Source: Muribaculaceae bacterium (GTDB lineage Bacteria > Bacteroidota > Bacteroidia > Bacteroidales > Muribaculaceae). Taken from it: a stretch of 61,645 nucleotides of DNA. This document shows positions 53,011-61,645 of this stretch, piece after piece. The translations under genes and the position numbers were made by a program. The stretch spans positions 1 to 61,645 of the forward strand of contig JAKVKZ010000010.1 of assembly GCA_022484565.1 (NCBI GenBank), given 5' to 3'. The notes under the pieces were generated by a model. The model was not told the origin of the DNA and ran no database searches. It saw only the letters and a program-made list of their open reading frames with translations. The first letter of the stretch is position 1. Every line of letters begins with the position of its first letter.

Positions 53011-54612
53011 TTAAACCTTTGCACGCTTACGATATTGAGTAGGAGTCATCTTATAGAGCTGCTTGAAAATACGAGTAAAATAAGAATAGTCCATGAAGCC
53101 GCATTTGTCGGCAATATCGCTGATAGGAGTGATGTCGTCCTTGGCCAGCATGCGCATTGCGCGTCCCATACGGGTGCGCAGGATGTAGGCAGCCGTGTTG
53201 TAACCGGTAATCGCAAGAATCTTCCTATTGAGCTGTGAGCGGCTCATGAAAATCTTGCTGGCAATCGTCTCAGTGTCCATTTCGCCGTTGCTCATCTGGG
53301 AATAGATAATGTCAACAAGCTTATTAAGGAATTGCTGGTCGGATTCAGCGAGCTGCACAGTCTGCTCCTTGCCCTCATCCATGGCCCGCGAATATTTCTC
53401 ACGGAGTTGATGCCGCATATCGAGGAGCTTAGTGACGCGGATGTTGAGTTCATCGGAATTGAAAGGCTTGTAGAGGTAGGCATCAGCTCCGACTTCAAAG
53501 CCTTTGACGCGGTCGGCCTCAGTGCTCTTTGCCGAAATGATGATAATAGGGATATGACTGAGAATTTCGGAAGAACGGATTTGCCGGCAAAGTTCGTAGC
53601 CGTCAACCCCAGGCATCATTAGGTCAGTAATGATAAGGTCGGGCATCAATTCTCCGGCGCGTTCAAGACCATCCTCACCATTTTTGGCGTAGAACAGATT
53701 GTACTGCTCTTTAAGTTGGGTGCCTATATAGTAAGAAACGTCAGTGTTGTCCTCAACGATAAGAATGGAAGGAACAGACGATCCTTCCTGCATTCCTTCA
53801 GGGAGTTCCACATCGGCATTATCGCTGGAGATGTGATCAGTGTCAACAGCTTCCGCATCGGCATAGCCCAAGAACTTTTCAAAACGGCCTTTGCCATGCT
53901 TAATAGGCAAAGTGACGGTGAAAACAGTGCCAATGCCGACATCACTGCTGACGGTGATTTTCCCGTCCATGTTAGTGACAATCTGCTTGACGAGGGAAAG
54001 ACCGATACCTGTGCCCAAGTGCTTACTGGAATTGTCGGTCTGGAAGAAAGCCTCAAAAATGTGAGGCAAGTCCTTCTGGGCAATACCAACGCCAGTGTCG
54101 GCCACGCGGATAATGATGTTGTCGTTGCTGAGCTTTGTCGTAATGAAAATTTTGCCGTATTCAGGCGTGTATTTCAGTGCATTGGAAAGAAGGTTGCGCA
54201 TGATTTTCCTGAGATAATCAGGCACGAAATCCATTGTGACCGATGTCTCGGCAGGAACATAAGTAAGTTCGATGCGCTGCTGGCTGGCATAGGACTGATA
54301 ATTTTCGGCAATCATGCGGATGTAAGCCACGGCATCACCGGTGCGCCAATCAGGTTCGCCTATGGCAGAACGCACTTTGGCAATGTCGAGAAGCTGATTG
54401 ATAAGTTCAAGCAAACTGTCGCCCTGCCTGACGATGGCCCGCCCCATCGACTTAAGGTTTTCCTCATCGTGGACTTTACCGTCCTGAATCTGGTGACCCA
54501 AGCCGAGAATGACAGTGAGAGGTGTGCGGAATTCGTGGGTGATATTGGTGAAGAAATTCGTGCGGGTGCGTTCCATCTGCCTCATGGCCTTTTGGCTGCG
54601 CACGCAATGCAT
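53011..54612 (-). CDS. hybrid sensor, C-terminal part: histidine kinase, receiver, AraC output
   Basis: About 533 residues. HisKA with FFTNITHEFRTPLTV (phospho-His) is followed by HATPase_c (NLLSNALKYTP, VADTGVGI), a receiver domain (ILIVEDN, ITDLMMPG with phospho-Asp) and an AraC-type DNA-binding domain (IASKIFMSRSQLNRKI, CGFMDYSYFTRIFKQ). Its frame continues from the TPR protein upstream after a +1 shift near 54591-54610, where WYALR joins RSQKAMRQMERTRTNFF. The sensor probably controls the amylase genes upstream, but this is inferred from position only. Confidence 0.85.
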   Translation of the reverse strand: MHCVRSQKAMRQMERTRTNFFTNITHEFRTPLTVILGLGHQIQDGKVHDEENLKSMGRAIVRQGDSLLELINQLLDIAKVRSAIGEPDWRTGDAVAYIRMIAENYQSYASQQRIELTYVPAETSVTMDFVPDYLRKIMRNLLSNALKYTPEYGKIFITTKLSNDNIIIRVADTGVGIAQKDLPHIFEAFFQTDNSSKHLGTGIGLSLVKQIVTNMDGKITVSSDVGIGTVFTVTLPIKHGKGRFEKFLGYADAEAVDTDHISSDNADVELPEGMQEGSSVPSILIVEDNTDVSYYIGTQLKEQYNLFYAKNGEDGLERAGELMPDLIITDLMMPGVDGYELCRQIRSSEILSHIPIIIISAKSTEADRVKGFEVGADAYLYKPFNSDELNIRVTKLLDMRHQLREKYSRAMDEGKEQTVQLAESDQQFLNKLVDIIYSQMSNGEMDTETIASKIFMSRSQLNRKILAITGYNTAAYILRTRMGRAMRMLAKDDITPISDIADKCGFMDYSYFTRIFKQLYKMTPTQYRKRAKV

Positions 54613-55942
54613 ACCACAGGAAAGCGACAATGATGCCCGACATCAGCAAGATGATAATACCAGTATAAATGAAAATGTTTTTCAGGCGCTGCTCGGTCTG
54701 GTAATTTTGCTGCATATTGTCAAGCTCACCTTGACGCTTGTCGCGCTCATAACCTACACGGACATTCTGAATGTGATTCAGGTTCTTCTCATTGTTGAGA
54801 CTGTCGGAATAATTATGGCTTTTAATGTAATACTGCAGAGCAGCCCTGCAATCACCCTGATGCTGGGACCAACGGTAATTCTGCATTGCCACTGAGGCAA
54901 GGTGCTCAAGTGAATGGATGCTGTCGGCCTTGTCCTGAGCGAGATTCAGATATTTTCTTGCCTGAGCCATGTCTCCTTTAGTGATGTTGACGCGGCTCAA
55001 TGCTATACAGGCTTCGAGCCAATGCCAACTGTCGCAACCTTTCTGCATCAGGTCGTAGGCAGAAAGGAACTCCTTAATGGCATCATCGTATTTGCCCGCA
55101 TTTTCATAAAGACGGCCAAAATTCAGGTTGCAAAGGGCAATACCGAGGTCGGACTTGGCTTTCTTGTTCATCACCATGGATTTTTTGTAATAAATCCAAG
55201 CAGAATCAATTTGGCCGCGACTTTCCATGATGGAGCCGATGTTGGCATAGTTGATGGCTTGCCCGAGAGGGCTGCCAAGCTCTTTTTCACCTTGAAGCGC
55301 CACACGGAAAATGCTGTCGGCAAGTTCGTTGTTGCCAAGAGTGATATACACATTTCCAAGACCGTTGAGTGAAACAACGCGGTCCTTTTTCAGTTCCTTG
55401 TTGCTCTTGTCGCTATAAACGCTGCAAAGCGTCAAGGCACGGTAATGAAAAGTGGTGGCTTCATCAAGCACTCCCATGCGTCGGTAATTAGTGCCGATAT
55501 TGTTGAGCGCCTTAATCACATCGAGAGTGTCACAAATTTTTGATGCGAGTTCAAGTTCCTTCTTATGATAGATGATGGCCTCAGTGAACCTGCTATTTTC
55601 CCTGTAGAGCTTGCCCATTTCATCGAAACATACGGCAAGGCCCAATTTGTTGTTCTCTTTGGAGAATTTTGCGATTTTAGCGTTGATAGACTCAAAGGAG
55701 CGGTCGGAATTAACAAGGCTGTCCATCTCATTGCGCTGCTTTTCAGTAAACTGAGGATTATCAGAATTGCCGCATGAAGAGAAGATGGCAAAAACGAAAA
55801 AGAGAGAAACGGGCAATAGATATAATTTCCCAAAATCATGAGCCGAACAATCAAGAAGATTATTCATAGAAGAATGAATGTATTTCAAGAAACTATTCAT
55901 ATAGTATTTCCATCTGTATAGAGTTAACTGATAGTCTTTCAT
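54476..55942 (-). CDS. hybrid sensor, N-terminal part: lipobox-like leader, TPR sensor, membrane helix
   Basis: The frame runs to 54476, but genuine homology stops near 54605. Residues about 40-58 are hydrophobic and end FAIFSSCGN, like a lipoprotein signal. TPR repeats occupy about 95-400. A helix (IFIYTGIIILLMSGIIVAFLW, near 425-445) precedes the kinase. After WYALR the translation (HPHEFLHQYHPRIPH) is the kinase read in the wrong frame. A one-base insertion (or two-base deletion) near GCGTGCGC would restore a single TPR-kinase-receiver-AraC protein of about 950 residues. Start codon uncertain: ATG 55942 or ATG 55867. Confidence 0.8.
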   Translation of the reverse strand: MKDYQLTLYRWKYYMNSFLKYIHSSMNNLLDCSAHDFGKLYLLPVSLFFVFAIFSSCGNSDNPQFTEKQRNEMDSLVNSDRSFESINAKIAKFSKENNKLGLAVCFDEMGKLYRENSRFTEAIIYHKKELELASKICDTLDVIKALNNIGTNYRRMGVLDEATTFHYRALTLCSVYSDKSNKELKKDRVVSLNGLGNVYITLGNNELADSIFRVALQGEKELGSPLGQAINYANIGSIMESRGQIDSAWIYYKKSMVMNKKAKSDLGIALCNLNFGRLYENAGKYDDAIKEFLSAYDLMQKGCDSWHWLEACIALSRVNITKGDMAQARKYLNLAQDKADSIHSLEHLASVAMQNYRWSQHQGDCRAALQYYIKSHNYSDSLNNEKNLNHIQNVRVGYERDKRQGELDNMQQNYQTEQRLKNIFIYTGIIILLMSGIIVAFLWYALRAQPKGHEADGTHPHEFLHQYHPRIPHTSHCHSRLGSPDSGR

Positions 55943-56080
55943 AAAGTTTAAAAACTGTAAGTTTGAAAAAGTGCCTTAATGCTAATCATGAGTCTTAAAC
56001 CATGCAAAAATACAAATAAATTTATTTATTGCAAAAATATCTAACAAAAGGGTAATATAAATAGTGAAAAATATAAAAAA

Positions 56081-56117
56081 TGTCGGTCATTAGGCTAAAA
56101 TGGCCTAATAACCGACA
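56081..56117 (-). terminator. terminator after the second amylase
   Basis: TGTCGGT-ATTAGGC (56081-56095) pairs with GCCTAAT-ACCGACA (56103-56117); a run of T follows on the minus strand. Confidence 0.85.
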
Positions 56118-56149
56118 AAATATCGTGAGGTTCAAATTACTATATAGGA

Positions 56150-58735
56150 CTAAAGCATAATTTTGATGCCATTTACGATGTGGAATCCATGAGGCAGACT
56201 GGAAATCACGTTTTGCCCTTTAGTCAACTGGACAGTGCTGGTCTTTCCGTCGATACCTGAAATGACGATGGACATGGACTTAGGAGCGGAAATGTAGAGC
56301 AGACCACCAGAAGCATAGGCTTTAAATGAATTGGCAGAAATACCATCGATGCCTGAAAGCTGTTCCTTAAAACCGTTGCTGTTGTAAAGTCCGTTGTTGT
56401 AAAGAACAAAGCCCGGCTGATTCTGAGCAGGAGCCTGATTTGAGCCATCGTTGAAGAGAAGTTTGCCCTTGCCCTTGGTGATGGTCATTGTGAATTGCAG
56501 TTTGTAGTAATTTCCATCAAGCGACATGGAAGTACCCGGCCATTCGCTGAGTTTCTCGGTCGTGCCAGTTTCGTCATCGTAAACGTAGGCATTTTCAGTG
56601 CTTCCCCAGCCGTCGGGCTTGATGAAATAGATAGTCCAATCAGAAATCTTGGTGTTATCCTCAGTGCCGCCACCACCTGTGCCGCCACCTGTAGGTGTGA
56701 TGGTCTTTTCAAGACCGTCGATGCCATAATAGCCGCCATTAACCCAAGTAAGGTCCTTTGTTTGGTTGCTTCCATCGTTGAATATTACTCCGCCAGCAAT
56801 AGTGTCAGTGCCGGCATATTTCCATTTATAAATCATTCCACCGATGTTGGTCGCTTCTTCGCCTGGCCATGCTCCAGTGTATTTCTTTAATGGACTTGCA
56901 GTTTGCCAAACGTAGGCGTTGATTTTCGATGCCCATGAGGAAGGACGGACGAAGAACACAGCCTGCTCACCATTGGCAAGTTCAACTTTGGTAGTGTCGC
57001 TGCCAGTCTTAGTGGTGTCGGAGCCGCCAGTACCACCGCCAGTTTTCACTGAAATGGTCTTTTTCAGTCCGTCGATTGTGTAGTAGCCGCCGTTCACATA
57101 AGTGAAACCTGCTTTGTCGCTCTGGTTGCTGCCGTCGTTGAAAATGACTTTGCCATCGACTGTTGATGTGTTGGTGTAAATCCATTTGTACACATTGCCA
57201 GTGACGTTGGTAGCCGCCTGACCTGGCCATGTGCCGCCAGTGAAGTTGGTCTCATCGTTCCATACCCAAGCGTTAACTCCGCTCCAAGTGGATGGTTTCT
57301 CAAAGAAAACAGCTTGTTCGCCCTCGTTGAGGACAATTTTGGAAGTATCAATATTGGTGTCGCCGCCTGTGTCGCCGCCTGTACTGCCACCGCCAGTGGT
57401 TGAGCCATCGTAACCTGCATAGACAACTGCTACGCCTGTTGAACCGATTGAGCCAGTGATTGTGGAAGCCGTTACAACGAATGTGTTGCCCGTGACTTCG
57501 TCGGTGTAGTTTCCTGCCGCTACGGTGGCATTCTTATTGGCAACGCTCACGCTGCCAGAACCTGAAGGCTTTACCAGCACGCAGCCTTTACCGCGAAGTA
57601 CACAAACTGTGCCGTTATCGATATTGAAATATTCGCTTTGGCCAATCATGGCGTTGTGGAAATGGTTAACAGCAACGACTTCCTTGTCTTTCCAGTTGCT
57701 TGAACCTTCCAGACCTACATCGCAGCTGCCGGTAGGACGTGAAAGATAAAGTGCTGAGTAACCTTTGCGGCTTGCCACCACTGCCCATGCCTTGTTGATG
57801 GTAGATGTGGAATATCCGCGGCTTTGACCTCCGTCGTTGGCATAAGTGTCGTGACTTTCGGCCCACAGCACGAGGTTGCTTTCCGAGCAGCCTTTCACGG
57901 TGAGATTTCCGTAGCCGAAGCTCGTGTTGCCACTGTTGATGCAGCCGGCCACGCCGTTGCCGTAATTGTTGTCGGTGATGCTCATCAGGCTGCAATAGCG
58001 CTTGGAAAGAGTTCCGTCGTCGCTGGAGCAGGGGCTGTCGAGCACTTCGCCATAATTATACATAGTGTGGTCGAGCACGTTTGACCAGAATGAGCCGCTG
58101 GCGTTGTCCCAATCCTGAGGAAGGGCAATATGCTTTGCAGCATCCCATCTAATACCCGACACGCCGCAAGACTTAAGAGTGGCAATGTAGTCCTTAACCT
58201 TGCCCTGCACAAATGAGTTCTCTGAGTTGAGGTCGGGAAGTCCGATGCGGCCACGAGTGATGGAATAACGGTTGCCGTAGTCGATATTGTCGATGCGGTC
58301 GTGCCAATATTCATCGTTCTTGAATTCGCTGTCGATGCCGCTGTAATAACCTGCCTTGCCACTGTCGCCACCGGCAAGATGGTTGGCTACAACGTCAACA
58401 ATCACCTTGACACCGTACTTACTGGCTTCGGTGCAAAGGTTAGTTAAATCCTGCTGGCTGCCAAGTGCGTTGCCCAGACGGAACCCGTATGGGTCGTAGA
58501 GCCAGTACCAAGTGGAACCTCCACCATTAGCTTGCGCCGGAGAGGTTTGGACTGAAGTGTAGCCTGCTGCGGCTATTTCAGGAATACGGTTCTTGATTTG
58601 GTTGAATGTCCAGTCGAAGCAATGAAGTATTACTCCGTCCTGACAATTGCTCGCCAGTTTGTAAGTGTTGTCGGCGAGAGAAATTTGCAATGCGAACGCG
58701 ATTGCAAACAAAAATAACATAATTCTTTTAACCAT
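56150..58735 (-). CDS. secreted GH13 alpha-amylase with three CBM26-like modules
   Basis: An 861-residue protein. Signal peptide (to about residue 21). GH13 region I DVVANH (about 114-119), nucleophile Asp198 (RWDAAKH), acid/base Glu230 (YGEVLD), transition-state Asp296 (ESHD). Three starch-binding modules follow at about 472-560, 588-680 and 698-790, each with W-x-x-x-x-N-A-Y/W-V, WPG and FNDGSNQ. The C-terminal tail (residues 795-861, ending GFHIVNGIKIML) resembles a T9SS signal. It cleaves internal alpha-1,4 links in starch or glycogen at the cell surface. Transcribed separately from the next amylase, with a terminator between. Confidence 0.93.
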   Translation of the reverse strand: MVKRIMLFLFAIAFALQISLADNTYKLASNCQDGVILHCFDWTFNQIKNRIPEIAAAGYTSVQTSPAQANGGGSTWYWLYDPYGFRLGNALGSQQDLTNLCTEASKYGVKVIVDVVANHLAGGDSGKAGYYSGIDSEFKNDEYWHDRIDNIDYGNRYSITRGRIGLPDLNSENSFVQGKVKDYIATLKSCGVSGIRWDAAKHIALPQDWDNASGSFWSNVLDHTMYNYGEVLDSPCSSDDGTLSKRYCSLMSITDNNYGNGVAGCINSGNTSFGYGNLTVKGCSESNLVLWAESHDTYANDGGQSRGYSTSTINKAWAVVASRKGYSALYLSRPTGSCDVGLEGSSNWKDKEVVAVNHFHNAMIGQSEYFNIDNGTVCVLRGKGCVLVKPSGSGSVSVANKNATVAAGNYTDEVTGNTFVVTASTITGSIGSTGVAVVYAGYDGSTTGGGSTGGDTGGDTNIDTSKIVLNEGEQAVFFEKPSTWSGVNAWVWNDETNFTGGTWPGQAATNVTGNVYKWIYTNTSTVDGKVIFNDGSNQSDKAGFTYVNGGYYTIDGLKKTISVKTGGGTGGSDTTKTGSDTTKVELANGEQAVFFVRPSSWASKINAYVWQTASPLKKYTGAWPGEEATNIGGMIYKWKYAGTDTIAGGVIFNDGSNQTKDLTWVNGGYYGIDGLEKTITPTGGGTGGGGTEDNTKISDWTIYFIKPDGWGSTENAYVYDDETGTTEKLSEWPGTSMSLDGNYYKLQFTMTITKGKGKLLFNDGSNQAPAQNQPGFVLYNNGLYNSNGFKEQLSGIDGISANSFKAYASGGLLYISAPKSMSIVISGIDGKTSTVQLTKGQNVISSLPHGFHIVNGIKIML

Positions 58736-58808
58736 AGGTTTTTTAAATGTATTAAGAAATATGTAAATGGATAAGCCGGTTTCAACTGATATTGAAAGGA
58801 AAGCACAT

Positions 58809-58856
58809 AAAAAAGGTAAAAAAGGCGTCCGTATCAGCTACGAGAATGCGGACGCC
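58809..58856 (-). terminator. terminator after the first amylase
   Basis: GGCGTCCG-AT (58824-58834) pairs with AT-CGGACGCC (58846-58856), and on the minus strand the stem runs into TTTTTTACCTTTTTT (A-rich 58809-58823). Confidence 0.85.
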
Positions 58857-58911
58857 AAACCTAACAGTTCTTTTCTACCTTTTATTTATAGGTCGATGTT
58901 AAAAACTTTTG

Positions 58912-61645
58912 CTAAAGTATCACCTTCTTGCCAGCGACGATATAGAATCCGTGAGGGAGATTTTCGAAAGTATTCATACCCTGCTCTACTTTAGCAGTGC
59001 GCATACTTCCGTCGATTCCGTAAATATTCATGTCGCCTGCAATCGGGCTATAGATGTAGAGAATACCGCTGTTGGCGAATACTTTTACAGTTCCGTCGCT
59101 GAGCGAAACACTCTGCACGCCTGAATGGTCATAGCCGTTGACAGTGTAATAGCCATTGTTGTAGAGAATGAATCCCGGGTCACCCTTAGTCTGGTTGCTG
59201 CCATCGTTGAAGATGATATAGCCAGTCTTCATTTCCTTGGTGAATGTCAGTTTGTAATATTCGCCGTCGAGCGTCATGCTTGTGCCTGGCCAAGATTTCA
59301 ATTCAGATACAGAACCTGTCTCATTTGTATAAACATAAGCATTGATTGAGCTGCCCCAATTGCTTGGTTTTGAGAAATAGACTGTCCATGCGTTGCTGCT
59401 GGTTTTGGTGGTGTCGGTCTTTGTAGTGTCACCGCTGATGTCGCCAGCTCCTGAAATTGTCTTCTGATAACCGCTGATTGTGTAGTAGCCGCCGTTAACA
59501 TAGTCAAGGTCGGCTGTCTGGTTACTTCCGTCGTTGAAGATGACTTTGCCGGTTATCTTTTTTGTGCCGGTGTAGTCCCATTTATAGACCTTGTTGCCGA
59601 GGTAAGTTGCAGCTTGTCCAGGCCATGAACCGCCTGTGAAATTCTCGCTGGAGTTCCAGACCCATGCCTTGATAGAACTTCCCCAGTTGTCGGGCTTTTC
59701 AAAGAACACTGCCTGTTCGCCTGCCTTCATTGAAGGAGTAATTACTGTGTCGGGTTCTGTTGTCCCTCCGCCAGTGCCATCGGAACGTTTTGTGACATAG
59801 TCACCAGCTTCCTGATTACCGTCGTAATTGCCCTGAGTGGCGATTACTGGAGATGAATCATAGAGATATTTGCCATCAGTACCAACCTTTCCAGGAGCTG
59901 GAGTGAGGCTTGTGTTGAGCACATAGATGCGCATGTTGCCGTCGCCGGAACATGTGGCTGTGAGAGTGCCGTTAGTAACGACCTTAGTGTCGCCAGTGAT
60001 AGCGTCAACGTAAGTACCGTTGAGGATTCCAGTGAATGTGGAACTTCCGCTGATAGTAACAAGTGCATAGCTATCGGTGGTAGCATCGGTGTAACGGCGT
60101 TTGTAGGAAATGCTTCCTGAGCAGCCGTCGGTGGAATATTGGCCTTTGCGCAATGCAGGAATTGCCATACGCAGTTTGTTGAGCCTCTGGATGTGCAGAG
60201 CAAGCGGATAGTTGAGCGAAACAGCCAAGTTGCCTGTGGCATCGGAATAGTCGGCGAAATCGTTGACATTCACTGAACCAGTGATGTAACCGCCATAGTA
60301 TGCGCGACCGGTGTTGATAAGCGGAGTGTTGATACCGTTATCAATAACGCAACCTTTCTTGAATTCAATTTCACTTCCGTAATAGATGCAAGGAATGCCA
60401 CGGAAAGTGAACATCAAGTCGAGGTTGGAAGCCCATACACTTTGAGGCTTTGCGAAACGTTGTCCTTCAGGTGCTCCATCAGGTGCATAGTCGTGTGAGT
60501 CAACGTAGGTTACATTGAATGTAGCGTCGTTGTAGAGTTTGTCGTCACCGTGGATTCCGAATGCGCTTGGAGTGTTCTCGAAGTTCCAATGCATAGGGAA
60601 GTCGATTACGTGGAGGCCATTGGCCATGGAGTAATCAGGAGTGTGATAGCTGTTGCCGTTGAGCAGAGCGTTGGTGCTGTTGTGAGATGTGCGCCAAGTG
60701 GATTCATTATTGTCGTCGTTGTAACATTCAATACATGAAGCTTGATTGGTAGAGGCAGTGAATCCTTCAGTGCCTTGTGTGCAGACGAGGTTTGTCCATT
60801 GGCTCTCGTCGGTGCTCCATGCGTAGTCCTTGCTGTCTTTCCATGTATAATATGGTGTTGACATAGGAGGAGTGTTGCGGTAGATGACGTTGCGGTCGCG
60901 GGTGCATACTTCAGCAAACATAAAGAAGCTGTTGTTGCCGTCGGCTTTAGCTTCATTAAGGAATGCGTCGTTGAAAGCCTTGTTGAATACAAGTCGGTTG
61001 ATATGGCGGCCAGTATCGATACGGAAGCCATCGCAGCCAAGTTTGATGAATTGGGAATAGCACTTCACGATGTAGTCGTCGACTGCAGGGTTCTCTGTGT
61101 TGAGATCAACGCAGTCGCCTGCAATCTGTGCCCATTGGCAAGTGATGTCGTCCCAGTTGAAATTGCCGAAGTGGTGCCAATAGTTCTTGGTGTCGTGGTT
61201 CACTCCATCGGTGTTTTTCATGAGCGCAAGGCGTGCCTGGTATTGGGCGCTGCCTGCCAAACTTGAATAATTGGAAGGAAGGAGGCTTGTCGGTTTCATT
61301 ACAGCGTTGATGTTCGACTGATTAACTGAATAGTCCTTGTCGAACATGTGGCACAAACCGTTTTCACCGAAGTTGCCGGTGTCGTTGAACACTACGTCGA
61401 TGATAAGTTTCATGCCTTTGGCGTGAACAGCATCGATTAGCGTCTTGAGGGTGCAGTCGCTCGACTCATAGCGTGGGTCAACTTTACTGAAGTTGAATCC
61501 GTGATAGCCGTGATAATCGTAGCCGGATGCATTTTCAACCACTGGAGTAATCCAGATGGCTGTGAATCCGAGAGCCTTGATGTAGTCAAGTTTCTCGATA
61601 AGTCCTTTGAAGTCACCACGCCAAGATGGGTCGTTTTCATCTTTG
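58912..61645 (-). CDS. secreted GH13 amylase/glucanase with two CBM26-like modules, N-terminus beyond window
   Basis: The frame is open to the right edge, so the signal peptide and start are outside; an internal ATG at 61542 is not the real start, as W-R-G-D-F-K-G-L and ITPV upstream are GH13 sequence. Nucleophile Asp in GFRIDTGRH, acid/base Glu in FAEV, Asp in YVDSHD. Region I reads DVVFNDTGNF, with Asp where most amylases have His. Two starch-binding modules (EQAVFFEKPDNW..WPG..FNDGSNQ, then YFSKPSNW..WPG) and a C-terminal tail (GFYIVAGKKVIL) like the neighbouring amylase. It probably acts on starch oligosaccharides outside the cell. Confidence 0.9.
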   Translation of the reverse strand, partial: KDENDPSWRGDFKGLIEKLDYIKALGFTAIWITPVVENASGYDYHGYHGFNFSKVDPRYESSDCTLKTLIDAVHAKGMKLIIDVVFNDTGNFGENGLCHMFDKDYSVNQSNINAVMKPTSLLPSNYSSLAGSAQYQARLALMKNTDGVNHDTKNYWHHFGNFNWDDITCQWAQIAGDCVDLNTENPAVDDYIVKCYSQFIKLGCDGFRIDTGRHINRLVFNKAFNDAFLNEAKADGNNSFFMFAEVCTRDRNVIYRNTPPMSTPYYTWKDSKDYAWSTDESQWTNLVCTQGTEGFTASTNQASCIECYNDDNNESTWRTSHNSTNALLNGNSYHTPDYSMANGLHVIDFPMHWNFENTPSAFGIHGDDKLYNDATFNVTYVDSHDYAPDGAPEGQRFAKPQSVWASNLDLMFTFRGIPCIYYGSEIEFKKGCVIDNGINTPLINTGRAYYGGYITGSVNVNDFADYSDATGNLAVSLNYPLALHIQRLNKLRMAIPALRKGQYSTDGCSGSISYKRRYTDATTDSYALVTISGSSTFTGILNGTYVDAITGDTKVVTNGTLTATCSGDGNMRIYVLNTSLTPAPGKVGTDGKYLYDSSPVIATQGNYDGNQEAGDYVTKRSDGTGGGTTEPDTVITPSMKAGEQAVFFEKPDNWGSSIKAWVWNSSENFTGGSWPGQAATYLGNKVYKWDYTGTKKITGKVIFNDGSNQTADLDYVNGGYYTISGYQKTISGAGDISGDTTKTDTTKTSSNAWTVYFSKPSNWGSSINAYVYTNETGSVSELKSWPGTSMTLDGEYYKLTFTKEMKTGYIIFNDGSNQTKGDPGFILYNNGYYTVNGYDHSGVQSVSLSDGTVKVFANSGILYIYSPIAGDMNIYGIDGSMRTAKVEQGMNTFENLPHGFYIVAGKKVIL

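Noticed and set aside
53716-54633. Open frame of 305 codons on the plus strand
   Set aside because: Antisense to the histidine kinase, whose motifs are unmistakable on the minus strand; its translation has no recognisable domain.
1-61645. CRISPR array, tRNA, rRNA, complete insertion sequence or integrase
   Set aside because: No regular direct repeats with unique spacers, no RNA gene core sequences and no transposase or integrase motifs were found by reading.
1-61645. Change in third-base preference (ATA versus ATT for Ile) between the left third and the middle, as a possible replication-strand switch
   Set aside because: Hand counts of a few stretches were mixed; a skew plot is needed and the signal is not clear enough to claim.

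Overview
The window reads as chromosomal DNA of a Bacteroidota gut-type bacterium, order Bacteroidales and possibly Muribaculaceae or a neighbouring family. The evidence is a SusC/SusD outer-membrane uptake pair, cell-surface GH13 amylases with CBM26-like starch-binding modules, secretion tails resembling type IX secretion signals, a histidine kinase/response regulator/AraC hybrid sensor, the gene order DUF177-rpmF-fabH-era-der, and many promoters of the Bacteroidota form TTTG-N19/20-TAnnTTTG. I see no rRNA, tRNA, CRISPR array, complete insertion sequence or phage genes. The family-level placement is inference.

Layout. 1-3.0 kb: two tandem TPR proteins, the first cut by the window edge. 3.1-7.7 kb: M48 lipoprotein protease, outer-membrane phospholipase A, a DUF4369/thioredoxin-fold lipoprotein and the ComM/YifB ATPase. 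7.8-15.5 kb: a secreted C10 cysteine protease next to a SusD/SusC pair. 16.2-22.9 kb: a tightly packed nonulosonic (sialic/legionaminic-like) acid operon behind a strong promoter, containing a LegB-like SDR, an ATP-grasp ligase, NeuB, a PtmE-like CBS/guanylyltransferase, a CMP-sugar synthetase, a DUF115/GT42-like protein and NeuC. No LegC aminotransferase or LegH acetyltransferase is present; the ATP-grasp gene occupies the position after legB. 23.1-24.5 kb: a GT2 transferase and a LAB_N membrane protein.

24.5-35.4 kb holds mixed single genes: GNAT-like protein, zinc-ribbon membrane protein, small beta-barrel, a YczE-like membrane/cytidylate-kinase-like fusion divergent from a LysR regulator, GT4, radical SAM enzyme, LD-carboxypeptidase and small membrane proteins. 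35.9-40.2 kb is the housekeeping operon DUF177-rpmF-fabH-era-der. 40.3-44.5 kb encodes a four-domain CoA-disulfide reductase/rhodanese/TusA/DsrE fusion and NadB. 44.9-52.4 kb is an envelope set: a TM2 protein, a YARHG-domain protein, a two-repeat secreted protein, TMEM43, DUF2207 and LemA, together with two small paralogous proteins. 53.0-61.6 kb contains a frameshifted TPR-histidine kinase-receiver-AraC sensor followed by two amylases, probably the edge of a starch-utilisation locus.

The most unusual signals are (1) the nonulosonate operon with an ATP-grasp gene in place of the expected aminotransferase/acetyltransferase; (2) a structured repeat found in two distant intergenic regions (15.75-15.99 and 52.76-52.88 kb), with two hairpins at conserved spacing; (3) phased repeats of AATGGACTAT upstream of one small paralog; (4) the split hybrid sensor.
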